Positions 18,069-27,880 of a stretch of DNA of 64,000 nucleotides are shown piece by piece. The notes beneath the pieces were generated by a model. That model was not told the DNA's origin. It worked only from the letters and a program-made list of their open reading frames with translations, and ran no database searches. Each line of letters begins with the position of its first letter. Positions within the stretch are counted from its first letter, which is position 1. Position numbers and translations under genes: made by a program. The stretch lies in NCBI RefSeq assembly GCF_020181615.1, contig NZ_CP084029.1, positions 3,345,895 through 3,409,894 of the forward strand. The letters are read 5' to 3'. Source of the stretch: [Mycobacterium] crassicus. Lineage in GTDB: Bacteria; Actinomycetota; Actinomycetes; Mycobacteriales; Mycobacteriaceae.

Positions 18069-21000
18069 GCGCCACCCCCGTTGTGGGCCGGGCAGATCGG
18101 CCGGACCGGGCAGTGCCGGCAACCATCGTTGACCCGCGCGGTGAAGGCCGGCCCGGCGGTGGCCGCGGCGGCCTCCGCGATGCGGTCCCGCCACCGACCA
18201 CCGGATTCGGTGGTCAGTGGGTCCTGTGCACGCTCGGTGGCGCCACCCGCCCCGGGTTTGGCCGGGTAGAGCAACCGGCCGCCGCCGGGCTGCTCATCGG
18301 CTCCGAGGAGGCCCGCCTCGACCGCCAACTGGTACACGGCCAGCTGCGCGTGCTGTTGTGCGTCGTCCTTGCTCGCCGGAGTCTTGGCCGTCTTGACGTC
18401 CACCACCACCAGCCGATCGGCGGCGTCTCGTTCGATCCGGTCGATCCTGCCGCGCAACCGAACCCCGTCACCGGCGTCGATCACCCCGTCGAACGCGACT
18501 TCGGTGCCGACCTCGGTGAGCTCACCTCGAGTTGCCGCCCGCCATTCCAGGAACGTTTCGAGCATGGTGCGGTGCCGGTCACGCTCGTTGGCCGAATACC
18601 ACTGCGAGTCGAACGGCAATTGCTGCCACGCCCGGTCCAACTCGGCCAGCAGCTGTTCGCGGCTGCCCGCCGATTCGGCCACCAGGGCATGCATCACCGA
18701 TCCGATCGTCGAGCGCAGGTCACGGCCGTCGCTCCCGCCGTGCCGTTCGGTCAGCCAGCGCAGCGGGCAGTCCAGCAGACTCTGCAGGGCCGAGGGTGAC
18801 AGAGTGACGACCTGCCCGGCACCGCTGCGCCACAACGGTTCATCGGTGCTGACCGGGGTGGTGCCATGCCAGGTGTCCGGGTCGGCCCCGGGCACCCCGG
18901 CCCGGGCCAGTCTCGCCAATTGTGTTGCGGCGTCAGCCCGTTCGAAATCCTCCACCGCGCCTTCGGGGGCGCAGACCACGGCCCGCAGCCGTCCGACCAG
19001 CCCGGATGCCGACAGCACCGGCGGGGCCACCACCGGCGGTGTCGGAACCCGGGCGGCGCCGTCGCCGGTGGTGCAGGTAGCCAACTCGGTGAGGAATTCC
19101 GACGGGATCTGCTCATCGCCGCCGGCATCGCCCTCCCCGTCGACCGCGGTGACCACCAGCCGGGTGCGGGCCCGGCCCATCGCCGCGACCAGCAACCGCC
19201 GTTCCTCGGCCAGCAGCGGCGCGCGGGCCGAGACCTCCTCACCGAAGCCGTGCAGGGTGTCCAGCAGCCGTTGGGTGCCCAGCACGCCGCCGCGCGGAAC
19301 GGTGTTGGGCCACAGCCCTTCCTGCACCCCGGCGATGACCACCAGGTCCCACTCGCGTCCCAGCGCGGCGTGCGCGCTGAGCACACCGACCGCCTCGGCG
19401 CCCGCAGCGGGCTCGGCGTGCGGCGCCACCAGTTGCATGGCGGTGACGTACTCGATGAGACCCGCCACGGTGGCACCGGCGGTGCGCGTGGCGTACTGCT
19501 CGGCGAGGTCGAACAGCGCCGTCACGGCGTCCAGATCGCGGCCGGCCGCCGCGCCCGCCGGGCCGCCGCGCTCGGCTGCCGACACCCAGCGTTGCTGCAG
19601 CCCGGACCGATTCCAGGCCTGCCACAGCGTGTAGTGCGGGTCGCGGCCCTCGGCATGGCTGCGAGCCGCGGCCCGCAGCACCGCGCGCACCCTGCGCAGC
19701 GAGCGGGTGTGAGCGGCAGGCAGGGGGCCGGCGACCTCGGACAGCACCGCCGCCAGCCCGTCACGCGATTCCGCCGACGCTTCCGGGCGGGCGGTGCCGC
19801 GGCGCAGCGCGCGCTGAAGCTGCCGCAGTGCGATCGGGTCCACCCGCCCGATCGGTCCGGTGAGCAGTGCCAGCGCCCGATCTCCGTCCACACCGCCGGC
19901 CGTGCATTCCAGCACGGTCAGCAGGGCGGCCACCGCCGGCTGCTCGGACAGCAGCCCGCCGTCGACCGGAAGCGTCACCGGAACGCCGGCGGCGGCCAGG
20001 GTGCGGGGCAGGCGACTCGCCGCCCGCGGCACCGATCGGACGATCACCGCCATCTGCGACCACGGCACCCCCTCGATCAGGTGGGCGCGGCGCAGGGTGT
20101 CGGCGATCAAGGTGGCCTCGGCGTGGCCGGTGGCCGCGGTGCGCACCACCACCGACCCGGATTCGGGCCCGGTTCCCTCGAGCCGCCGGGTGGCGCTGAG
20201 GCCGGGCAGGCGTCCGGCGACGGTGCTGATGGCCCGGGCCACCGCCGGCGCGCACCGATGCGACGTCGTCAGGTTCAGCACCGGGTTGGCGGCGTCACCG
20301 GCCGCTCGGTCGTCACCCAACAACGCGGTGGGTTCGGCCCCGCGGAATCCGTAGACCGCCTGATCCGGGTCACCGGCGATCACGGTGCGCTGCACTCCGG
20401 CGGCGAGCACGCGCACCAGCCGGGCTGCCTGTGGGTCGAGCTGCTGGGCATCGTCGACCAGCAACAGCCGGATCCGGCTGCGTTCGTCGACCAGCAGCTC
20501 GGGGTCGGCGGCGAGTGCCTCCAACGCCGCCCCGACCAACTCGGCGGCGCCCAGCGCCGGCGTGGTGGCCTGCGGTGCCGCGGTGCCGACGGCGGCACGC
20601 AGCAGCATCACCTGCTCGTACTGCTGGGCGAACCGGCCCGCGGCCGTCCACTCCGGACGCCGGCACCGCTTGCCCAGCTTGACCAGCTGCGCCGGGTCGA
20701 CACCGCGTTCGGCGCAGCGGGCCATCAGGTTCCGCAGCTCGGTGGCGAAACCGTCGGTGCCCAGCGCCGCGTGTAGCGACGCCGGCCAGGCGCCGAAACC
20801 GTCACCGGCCAGCAGCTCGCGGATGACGCTGTCCTGCTCGGCCCCGGTGACCAGGCGGGGCGGGGTGGCCTCAGCCCGCCGCGCGGCACGCTGCAGCACT
20901 GCGAACGCATAGCCGTGCACGGTGCGAATCAGCGGCTCCCGGATCGTGCCGCCCACCGTCTGGCCGTCCGCGGCCAGCACCGTCGCGGTCAGCGCGCCGC

Positions 21001-21205
21001 GGACCGCTGCCGGAAGCCGGCCCGCCCCTGTCAGCAGCAGCACCGTATTCGTGTCGGTACCGGCGGCGACGTGAGCGGAGGCCACCTCGATCAGCAGGCT
21101 GGTCTTTCCGGTGCCCGGCCCGCCGCGCACCTGCAGCAGGCCACGAGCACGCGGGTCGAGCGCCGCGGCTACCTGCCCGGCGTGCGATCCCCAGTGCTGC
21201 GTCAT
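18065..21205 (-). CDS. adnA: AdnA subunit of the AdnAB helicase-nuclease
   Basis: 1046 residues from the ATG at 21205 (MTQHWGSHAGQ). A longer upstream frame is rejected because it runs across the divergent hydrolase gene. The N-terminal ATPase has VRGGPGTGKTSLL, LVDDAQQLDP and GDPDQAVYGFRG. The C-terminal nuclease domain has LVVVDVKTAKT and the distal cysteines CRHCPVRPIC, which with a more distant cysteine (DCPLRW) would hold an iron-sulfur cluster. It works with AdnB in end resection. The 4-bp overlap supports coupled synthesis of the heterodimer. Confidence 0.94.
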   Translation of the reverse strand: MTQHWGSHAGQVAAALDPRARGLLQVRGGPGTGKTSLLIEVASAHVAAGTDTNTVLLLTGAGRLPAAVRGALTATVLAADGQTVGGTIREPLIRTVHGYAFAVLQRAARRAEATPPRLVTGAEQDSVIRELLAGDGFGAWPASLHAALGTDGFATELRNLMARCAERGVDPAQLVKLGKRCRRPEWTAAGRFAQQYEQVMLLRAAVGTAAPQATTPALGAAELVGAALEALAADPELLVDERSRIRLLLVDDAQQLDPQAARLVRVLAAGVQRTVIAGDPDQAVYGFRGAEPTALLGDDRAAGDAANPVLNLTTSHRCAPAVARAISTVAGRLPGLSATRRLEGTGPESGSVVVRTAATGHAEATLIADTLRRAHLIEGVPWSQMAVIVRSVPRAASRLPRTLAAAGVPVTLPVDGGLLSEQPAVAALLTVLECTAGGVDGDRALALLTGPIGRVDPIALRQLQRALRRGTARPEASAESRDGLAAVLSEVAGPLPAAHTRSLRRVRAVLRAAARSHAEGRDPHYTLWQAWNRSGLQQRWVSAAERGGPAGAAAGRDLDAVTALFDLAEQYATRTAGATVAGLIEYVTAMQLVAPHAEPAAGAEAVGVLSAHAALGREWDLVVIAGVQEGLWPNTVPRGGVLGTQRLLDTLHGFGEEVSARAPLLAEERRLLVAAMGRARTRLVVTAVDGEGDAGGDEQIPSEFLTELATCTTGDGAARVPTPPVVAPPVLSASGLVGRLRAVVCAPEGAVEDFERADAATQLARLARAGVPGADPDTWHGTTPVSTDEPLWRSGAGQVVTLSPSALQSLLDCPLRWLTERHGGSDGRDLRSTIGSVMHALVAESAGSREQLLAELDRAWQQLPFDSQWYSANERDRHRTMLETFLEWRAATRGELTEVGTEVAFDGVIDAGDGVRLRGRIDRIERDAADRLVVVDVKTAKTPASKDDAQQHAQLAVYQLAVEAGLLGADEQPGGGRLLYPAKPGAGGATERAQDPLTTESGGRWRDRIAEAAAATAGPAFTARVNDGCRHCPVRPICPAHNGGGA

Positions 21206-21262
21206 GCCGCCTATAACAGCACTGCCCTCTGACAACCCGGGCGCGGCTGGCACCATCAACGG

Positions 21263-22051
21263 GTGAATCCCGGTCATCGACTGCACGTCCACCGTTACGG
21301 CCCGGACGGTCCGGTGGGGTTGCTTGCGGTACACGGGCTGACCGGTCATGGGGCCCGCTGGCGGTACGTGGCCGAGCACCTGCCCGATATCGCCGTCGCC
21401 GCACCAGACCTGATCGGCCACGGGCACTCATCGTGGGCGGCCCCGTGGACCATCGACGCCAACGTCACGGCGTTGGCGGCGCTGCTGGAGGGCACCGCCG
21501 ACGGCCCCGTCCCGGTGGTTGCCCATTCCTTCGGCGGGGCGATCGCGCTGCATCTGGCCGCGGCCCGGCCCGACCTGGTCAACGCACTGGTCCTGCTCGA
21601 TCCGGCGATCGGTCTGGACGGTGAGTGGATGGCAACGATCGCCGCCGCGATGCTGGCCTCCCCCGACTACCCCGATGCCGCCGAGGCGCGTGCCGAGAAG
21701 GAGAACGGCGCGTGGTCCGATGTGGATCCCGAGCTGCTCGATATCGAACTCGACGAGCATCTGATCGCCCTGCCGACCGGGCGAGTCGGCTGGCGGATCA
21801 GCGTGCCCGCGGTGATGTCGTACTGGAGTGAGCTGGCGCGGCCGATCGTGCTCCCCCACTCGACGCCGACCACGCTGGTGCGGGCCACCCGCACCTCGCC
21901 ACCGTATGTCGAAGAAGCTCTCATCGATGGTCTGCGGACCCGGCTGGGCCCGAATTTCCACCTGGCGGACCTGGATTGCAATCACATGGTGGACCAGGCC
22001 CACCCGGCCGAGGCGGCCGCCGTTATCCGCACACAGCTGGCCCGGCGCTAG
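21263..22051 (+). CDS. lipV: Alpha/beta hydrolase (LipV-like)
   Basis: 262 residues from a GTG start. The oxyanion-hole segment LLAVHGLTGHGARW, the nucleophile elbow VVAHSFGGAIAL and the C-terminal His region LDCNHMVDQAH give a complete Ser-Asp-His type hydrolase. The position beside adnA matches M. tuberculosis Rv3203 (lipV), a lipase/esterase, but the substrate cannot be read from sequence. There is no signal peptide. The alkyltransferase-like gene starts 10 bp downstream, so they probably form an operon. Confidence 0.8.
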   Translation: MNPGHRLHVHRYGPDGPVGLLAVHGLTGHGARWRYVAEHLPDIAVAAPDLIGHGHSSWAAPWTIDANVTALAALLEGTADGPVPVVAHSFGGAIALHLAAARPDLVNALVLLDPAIGLDGEWMATIAAAMLASPDYPDAAEARAEKENGAWSDVDPELLDIELDEHLIALPTGRVGWRISVPAVMSYWSELARPIVLPHSTPTTLVRATRTSPPYVEEALIDGLRTRLGPNFHLADLDCNHMVDQAHPAEAAAVIRTQLARR

Positions 22052-22061
22052 GAGCGGATCC

Positions 22062-22358
22062 ATGGCGGCGGTCACCGACGAGCAGGTCGAGCGGGTGCGC
22101 GCACTGATCATCGGCATCCCGGCCGGCCGAGTCGCCACCTACGGTGACATCGCCGCCGCCGCAGGGCTTTCCAACGCCCGCACGGTCGGCTGGATTCTGC
22201 GGATCGACGGCGCCGACCTGCCCTGGCACCGGGTGATCCCAGCGTCCGGACGGCCGGCGGCGCATCTGCACACCGAGCAGCTGGCACGGCTTCGCGCCGA
22301 AGGAGTACTGGCCGACGACGGCAAGGTGGACTTGCGCGCCACGCGGCACCGGTTCTGA
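22062..22358 (+). CDS. Alkyltransferase-like protein (ATL), non-catalytic MGMT homologue
   Basis: 98 residues from the ATG at 22062 with GGAG upstream. It has the MGMT DNA-binding helix-turn-helix (YGDIAAAAGLSNARTVGWIL) and the Arg finger, but the active-site PCHR is PWHRVIP: tryptophan replaces the alkyl-accepting cysteine. That change defines ATL proteins, which bind O6-alkylguanine and hand it to nucleotide-excision repair instead of reversing it. The neighbouring adnAB operon fits a repair setting. It ends 3 bp before the convergent TIGR02569 gene. Confidence 0.88.
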   Translation: MAAVTDEQVERVRALIIGIPAGRVATYGDIAAAAGLSNARTVGWILRIDGADLPWHRVIPASGRPAAHLHTEQLARLRAEGVLADDGKVDLRATRHRF

Positions 22359-22361
22359 CCG

Positions 22362-23216
22362 CTACAGCGCCAACCTCACCAGCGCCGCGGTGCGCGCCAG
22401 CCCAGGGAAGGCCTCAGCCGTCGACCGAGGGTGCAACGCATGCACCGCGAGCCGGAACATCAACGCGCGCAACAACATCTGCGGCCACTCGGGCAGTGTC
22501 TCCCACCGTTCGATGAGTCCGTCGTCGGCGTCGCCCCACGACAGGGCGTCCACCACCACCACACCGGCCGCCCAGGAGGCCGGTCGCCAGTAGGGGGTGA
22601 TGTCGGTGATTCCGGGCGCCGCGGCCCCGGAGAACAGCACCGTGCCGTAGAGGTCGCCGTGCACCAACTGGCTGGCGCTCTTGGTCGGCTTGCGCAGGGT
22701 GGCGAGCTGGTTGATCAGGTCGATGGAGCGCTGGCCGTCCACCGAACCCGGGGCCAGCCGGGCGCCGGGCTGCAGGGACGCGAACGGCCGGTCTTCCCAC
22801 GCGGCTCGGTCGGCGGCGATGAACACGTCGACGTCGGCCCACGGCGCCACCGGCGCCTGGGTGAGGAACCGTGGCCGCTCCATCTTGGAGGTCGCCTCGT
22901 GCAGGCGGACGGCGGCCGACACCACCTCGTCATGACGGGGTTCGGGGCTGCCGGCGACGAAGGTGTCCGCGCGCCAACCCGACACCACATAGCGTCCGTC
23001 GGTGGAGCGCACCGGACGGGCCAGCCGGATGCCGTCGGCGAACAGGGTCTCGCGCACCTTTGCCGACCAGGCCGCCCGGGCATGGTCGGCGACCATCGAC
23101 AGCACCACCTCCCCGCATTTCCAGCCGTCTTCCCAACCGGCGCCGAGCGGGACGGGTTGCACACTGCGAAGCCCGAACGTCGCCAACACGTGTTCGGGCG
23201 GCGGATCGGCAGTCAC
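22362..23216 (-). CDS. TIGR02569 family actinobacterial protein
   Basis: 284 residues, the length of the actinobacterial TIGR02569 family (Rv3205c). It has an aminoglycoside-phosphotransferase-like look in SASQLVHGDLYGTVLF, where HGDL resembles the catalytic loop, but the full kinase set is not clear. No function is established. It is convergent with the ATL gene and follows moeZ on the same strand after about 120 bp in which I see no further gene. Confidence 0.78.
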   Translation of the reverse strand: MTADPPPEHVLATFGLRSVQPVPLGAGWEDGWKCGEVVLSMVADHARAAWSAKVRETLFADGIRLARPVRSTDGRYVVSGWRADTFVAGSPEPRHDEVVSAAVRLHEATSKMERPRFLTQAPVAPWADVDVFIAADRAAWEDRPFASLQPGARLAPGSVDGQRSIDLINQLATLRKPTKSASQLVHGDLYGTVLFSGAAAPGITDITPYWRPASWAAGVVVVDALSWGDADDGLIERWETLPEWPQMLLRALMFRLAVHALHPRSTAEAFPGLARTAALVRLAL

Positions 23217-23335
23217 CCCGTCAGACTATGTGGTGATCGCGGGCTCACCCGGGAGCCTCGCCGCTGGTCGACGCGCCGACGCCGACGAGATACGCACCGC
23301 CGGCCAGTACCTGAACCGCCTAGTACATGCCCCCG

Positions 23336-24529
23336 CTAGTACATGACCATGTCGGGCTGCATCTGCTTGGCCCACGCCACAATTCCGCCCTGCAGGTGCA
23401 CGGCGTTGGCGAAGCCGGCCTTCTTCAGGGTGGACAGCACCTCGGCGGAGCGGATGCCGGTCTTGCAGTACAGCACCGACATCCGGTCCTGCGGCAGGCT
23501 GGCCAGCCCCTCGCCGGAGTCGATCGTCGACTGCGGGACCAGCCGGGCGCCCTCAATGCGGTTGATCTGCCATTCCACCGGCTCTCGCACGTCGATCAGC
23601 GCCAACTCCTGGCCGGAGTCCAGCAGTTCACGCAGCTGGCGCGGGGTGATGGTGGAGTCCGCGACCGCATCAGCGGCTTCGTCCGAAACCACCCCGCAGA
23701 ACGCCTCGTAGTCGACCAACTCGGTGATCTTCGGCGTGGACGGATCCTTGCGGATCGCGATGGTGCGGTAGCTCATCTCCAGTGCGTCGTAGACCATCAG
23801 GCGACCCAGCAGCGACTGTCCGATTCCGGTGATCAGCTTGATGGCCTCGGTGCCCATCACCGACCCGATCGACGCACACAGAATGCCCAGCACGCCGCCC
23901 TCGGCGCACGACGGCACCATCCCGGGCGGCGGCGGCTCGGGATACAGATCCCGGTAGTTCAGGCCCCGCTTCTCACCGGCCGGGCCGTCCGGTGCGTCCT
24001 CCCAGAACACCGAGACCTGCCCCTCGAAGCGGAAGATCGAACCCCACACATACGGCTTGTGCGCCAGCACCGCGGCGTCGTTGACCAGGTAGCGGGTGGC
24101 GAAGTTGTCGGTGCCGTCCAGGATCAGGTCGTAGGACTCGAACAGCTCGACAGCGTTGGACGGCGCCAGCCGCACCTGGTGCAGGCGGACGTCCACCAGC
24201 GGGTTGACGGCTTTGATCGAGTCGCGGGCGCTTTCGGCCTTGGGCCGGCCGATGTCAGAGACCCCGTGGATGACCTGGCGCTGCAGATTCGATTCCTCGA
24301 CCACGTCGAAGTCGACGATCCCGATGGTGCCCACCCCCGCGGCCGCCAGGTACAGCAACGTGGGCGCGCCCAACCCGCCTGCGCCGATCACCAGCACCCG
24401 GGCGTTCTTGAGACGCTTCTGCCCGTCCACGCCCACGTCCGGGATGATCAGGTGACGGCTGTAGCGCGCAACCTCGTCCCCGGTCAGCTCGCCGGCCGGC
24501 TCAACCAGCGGCGGCAGTGACATCGACAC
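23336..24529 (-). CDS. moeZ: Adenylyltransferase/sulfurtransferase MoeZ
   Basis: 397 residues. An E1-type N-terminal domain has VLVIGAGGLGAPTLLYLAAAG (nucleotide loop) and SNLQRQVIHG. A C-terminal rhodanese domain carries the persulfide cysteine in VLYCKTGIRSAEVL. MoeZ adenylates and thiocarboxylates small sulfur carrier proteins (MoaD for molybdopterin, CysO for cysteine in mycobacteria) in the cytoplasm. The order moeZ then TIGR02569 is that of M. tuberculosis Rv3206c-Rv3205c. Confidence 0.94.
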   Translation of the reverse strand: MSMSLPPLVEPAGELTGDEVARYSRHLIIPDVGVDGQKRLKNARVLVIGAGGLGAPTLLYLAAAGVGTIGIVDFDVVEESNLQRQVIHGVSDIGRPKAESARDSIKAVNPLVDVRLHQVRLAPSNAVELFESYDLILDGTDNFATRYLVNDAAVLAHKPYVWGSIFRFEGQVSVFWEDAPDGPAGEKRGLNYRDLYPEPPPPGMVPSCAEGGVLGILCASIGSVMGTEAIKLITGIGQSLLGRLMVYDALEMSYRTIAIRKDPSTPKITELVDYEAFCGVVSDEAADAVADSTITPRQLRELLDSGQELALIDVREPVEWQINRIEGARLVPQSTIDSGEGLASLPQDRMSVLYCKTGIRSAEVLSTLKKAGFANAVHLQGGIVAWAKQMQPDMVMY

Positions 24530-24629
24530 CGAACAGTCTCCTCAAAATCGCCTTCGCCAACCATCACAGCAGTCGCTGGGATCAACGACAATCGACCCGC
24601 GAAGCTTCCCCACAGCGGACCCGGTCGGG

Positions 24630-25661
24630 TCAGGCGATCGGCGCCGGCCACGGATTGAACCGGCAGGTCTTGCCGTCGGGCTTGACCCAGTCCGGGTCGA
24701 ACTTCGAGGCGTCCTCATTGGAGGTGCCGAACGTCTGCTGCATCATCACCGGAGCCAGCCCATCCTGCTTGTCGCACGGTTCGTGGTGCTGATACCCGAT
24801 GGCGTGCCCGACCTCATGGTTGATCAGGTACTGCCGATAGGAGCCGATGTCGCCCTGAAACGGCACCGCGCCACGCACCCAGCGGGCCTCGTTGATGAAC
24901 ACCCTCGGCTCCGACTTCGCCCCGTACGACGGGTTGTAGCAGGACGCTTCCAACGGAATCTCGTAGCCGCAGCCCTCCCGGACCGTCATCGGCGAGGTCA
25001 GCGAGATGCGGAAGTCGGGAACGACCCCACTGGTGGCGTCCACCCGGACGAAACCGATCTGTGGTGTGTGTGTCCACCCCTTGGGGTTGCGCAACGTCTG
25101 GTCGACCATCCGGGCGAACGCCTCGTCGCCGCCGAACGCTGCCGTGTCGATGCCGTTCTCCACCTCGATGGTGTAGGCGAACACCTTCTCGGTGCCGTGA
25201 CCGAACGCCGGTTCGGTCCCCGGGATGAGGTGCCACGTCATGTCACCGGACTCGGTGAACGGCCCGCCGTCGGGCAGGATCCCGGTCGGGAGGTTGACGT
25301 CGAATTCGGTGAGGCCCCGCGGCGGCGCACCGATGATCGAGGTGCCGGCCGAGCCGATCGTCGGCGGCCCCTGGACCGCTTCGTCGACGGCGCGGGTGCG
25401 CACCCCGGTGCCGGTCACCGTCTGGTAGACCACGACCACGGTCAACGCCATCAGCACCGGGAGTGCGTAGGCTCGCCAACCATAGGTGGACACGAACCTG
25501 CCCAGCCAGCTCTGCTTGCGCCACTGCCGGTGAATGTCGCGGTCGGAGCGCAGCCGTCCGGCGCCGGCGGCGAGGGGGTCACGCTGGGCGCGCAGCGGTT
25601 CGCGGAAACGATCCCGAAGCACCGGGGTTCGACCGCCGTGCCGCCCCGGGTCGTAGGTCAC
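24630..25661 (-). CDS. Membrane-anchored DUF3152 protein with metzincin zinc motif
   Basis: 343 residues from a GTG at 25661 (VTYDPGRHGG). The N-terminal 60 residues are charged and cytoplasmic. One membrane helix follows (AYALPVLMALTVVVVYQTV), then an external domain. Near the C terminus, NHEVGHAIGYQHHEPC matches HExxHxxGxxH (His282, Glu283, His286, Gly289, His292), the zinc site of metzincin metalloproteases. Conserved cysteines flank it. The family (Rv3207c) is usually listed as unknown; the motif suggests a secreted-side peptidase. It is divergent from the TetR gene. Confidence 0.8.
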   Translation of the reverse strand: MTYDPGRHGGRTPVLRDRFREPLRAQRDPLAAGAGRLRSDRDIHRQWRKQSWLGRFVSTYGWRAYALPVLMALTVVVVYQTVTGTGVRTRAVDEAVQGPPTIGSAGTSIIGAPPRGLTEFDVNLPTGILPDGGPFTESGDMTWHLIPGTEPAFGHGTEKVFAYTIEVENGIDTAAFGGDEAFARMVDQTLRNPKGWTHTPQIGFVRVDATSGVVPDFRISLTSPMTVREGCGYEIPLEASCYNPSYGAKSEPRVFINEARWVRGAVPFQGDIGSYRQYLINHEVGHAIGYQHHEPCDKQDGLAPVMMQQTFGTSNEDASKFDPDWVKPDGKTCRFNPWPAPIA

Positions 25662-25824
25662 CGTCCCAGGATGGCACAAGCACCACGAGCTGGGACTCTT
25701 CGCCGCGCCATCAGGGGGCGGCCGGGGCGCCCCGAACACCCTCGACGCGGGATTGCCGGATGTCGCTGGCGGGTCTGACGGTTACGGCGCGTAGTCTCGC
25801 TGTCACGCACCGGCCGCCGAATGA

Positions 25825-26785
<961 letters not shown>

Positions 26786-26895
26786 GCCGGCCCCTTTCGT
26801 TTCGCGGTGGGCGTTGCTAAGCAGGCTAATGGACGGACGTGCGGTTGGTGCGCACCGGCTGTTCGCCCTCGGCGATAACGACGGCGGCGGCGCAG

Positions 26896-27591
26896 CTAGG
26901 CCAGTCCCAGCTCGCGCATGCGTTCGTCGTGGGTGCGCTGTACCCGGTCGAAGAAGGCGGCCAGGTGGGTCAACCCGGCAGGCCCGGTCACCACCAGGTC
27001 GACGAGTTCATCGTGGTCGGCCAACACGTACTGCGCCTGCGTGATGGCCTCGCCGAGCAGGCGGCGCGACCACAGCGCCAGCCGGCTGCGCTGTTTGGCG
27101 CTGGTCGTGACCGCGCCGCGCACCTCCTCGACGACGAACTGGGAGTGCTTGGTCTCGGCGAGCACGGCACGCACCACGTCGGCGGCCTCGTCCGGCAGTC
27201 CGTCGGCGATCTCCAGGTAGAAGTCGGCGGCCAGCGCGTCACCGACATAGGTTTTGACCAGTGCCTCCAGCCAGGTGCTGGGCATGGTCAGCCGGTGGTA
27301 GTTGTCCAGGGCGCTGACGTACTTCGACATCGCCTCCACCACGTCGACACCGCGTCGATCCAGGGCTTCGCGCAGCAACTCGAAGTGGCCCATCTCGGCG
27401 GCGGCCATGGCCGCCATCGAGATCCGCCCGCGCAGATCGGGCGCCATCCGGGCCTCGTCGGTGAGCCGGTAGAAGGCGGCCACCTCGCCGTAGGCCAGCA
27501 GCGCGAAAAGCTTGTTGACACCGGGATGATCGGCGGACAACCGCGGCTGCGAAGCCTGCGCCACCGGGTCCGCCGAGGGAACCGAATTCAT
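26896..27591 (-). CDS. Ferritin-like-fold protein (Rv3210c-type)
   Basis: 231 residues from the ATG at 27591. The frame extends upstream, but this start gives the family length. It is all alpha-helical with carboxylate/His pairs in a four-helix-bundle pattern (YGEVAAFYRLTDEAR, MAAMAAAEMGHFELLREAL, VLAETKHSQFVVEEV), as in ferritin-like or tRNA-hydroxylase-like proteins. A di-metal site is plausible through Glu/ExxH pairs, but activity is unknown. A 289-bp region separates it from divergent rhlE. Confidence 0.82.
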   Translation of the reverse strand: MNSVPSADPVAQASQPRLSADHPGVNKLFALLAYGEVAAFYRLTDEARMAPDLRGRISMAAMAAAEMGHFELLREALDRRGVDVVEAMSKYVSALDNYHRLTMPSTWLEALVKTYVGDALAADFYLEIADGLPDEAADVVRAVLAETKHSQFVVEEVRGAVTTSAKQRSRLALWSRRLLGEAITQAQYVLADHDELVDLVVTGPAGLTHLAAFFDRVQRTHDERMRELGLA

Positions 27592-27744
27592 CACCACACT
27601 GTAGGCGTTCCGCAGCAATGGACGAATGCCCGGCCCGACCAGGTAGTATGTCTGCCAGGCAGTGCCGATTCGGCGCTGCCGTGCAATGTGCGTACACGCG
27701 GTTGGCCCGCCTCCTTGCTGAGTGCAGGGCCCCACAGTGCTCTT

Positions 27745-27798
27745 GATGATCGGGCGCGCTTTCATGATCGGGCGCTCTTTCATGATCGGGCGAAGTAT
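27745..27798. repeat. Three 18-bp direct repeats in the rhlE upstream region
   Basis: Three consecutive 18-bp units (27745-27762, 27763-27780, 27781-27798) share ATGATCGGGCG with diverging ends. They lie in the 289 bp between the ferritin-like gene and rhlE. In the rhlE frame they would read MIGRAF, MIGRSF, MIGRSI, but the helicase start is downstream and I treat the tract as non-coding. Apart from this tract and a CAGTGCCG/CGGCGCTG hairpin near 27662, I see nothing else in this gap. Confidence 0.85.
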
Positions 27799-27880
27799 CG
27801 ACCGTCACAGCGTGTGCGCCCGGACCCGCAACGCGATCGACTTACATACAGCGCCGACTTCGAAAGGCACATGCCCGCGC

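Noticed and set aside
18369..20776. Long plus-strand frames opposite adnA
   Set aside because: Shadow frames without motifs; the minus-strand AdnA has complete helicase and nuclease motifs.
27722..27880. N-terminal extension of RhlE from a GTG through the 18-bp repeats
   Set aside because: No ribosome site, repetitive translation, and the Q motif begins at normal distance from the ATG at 27881.
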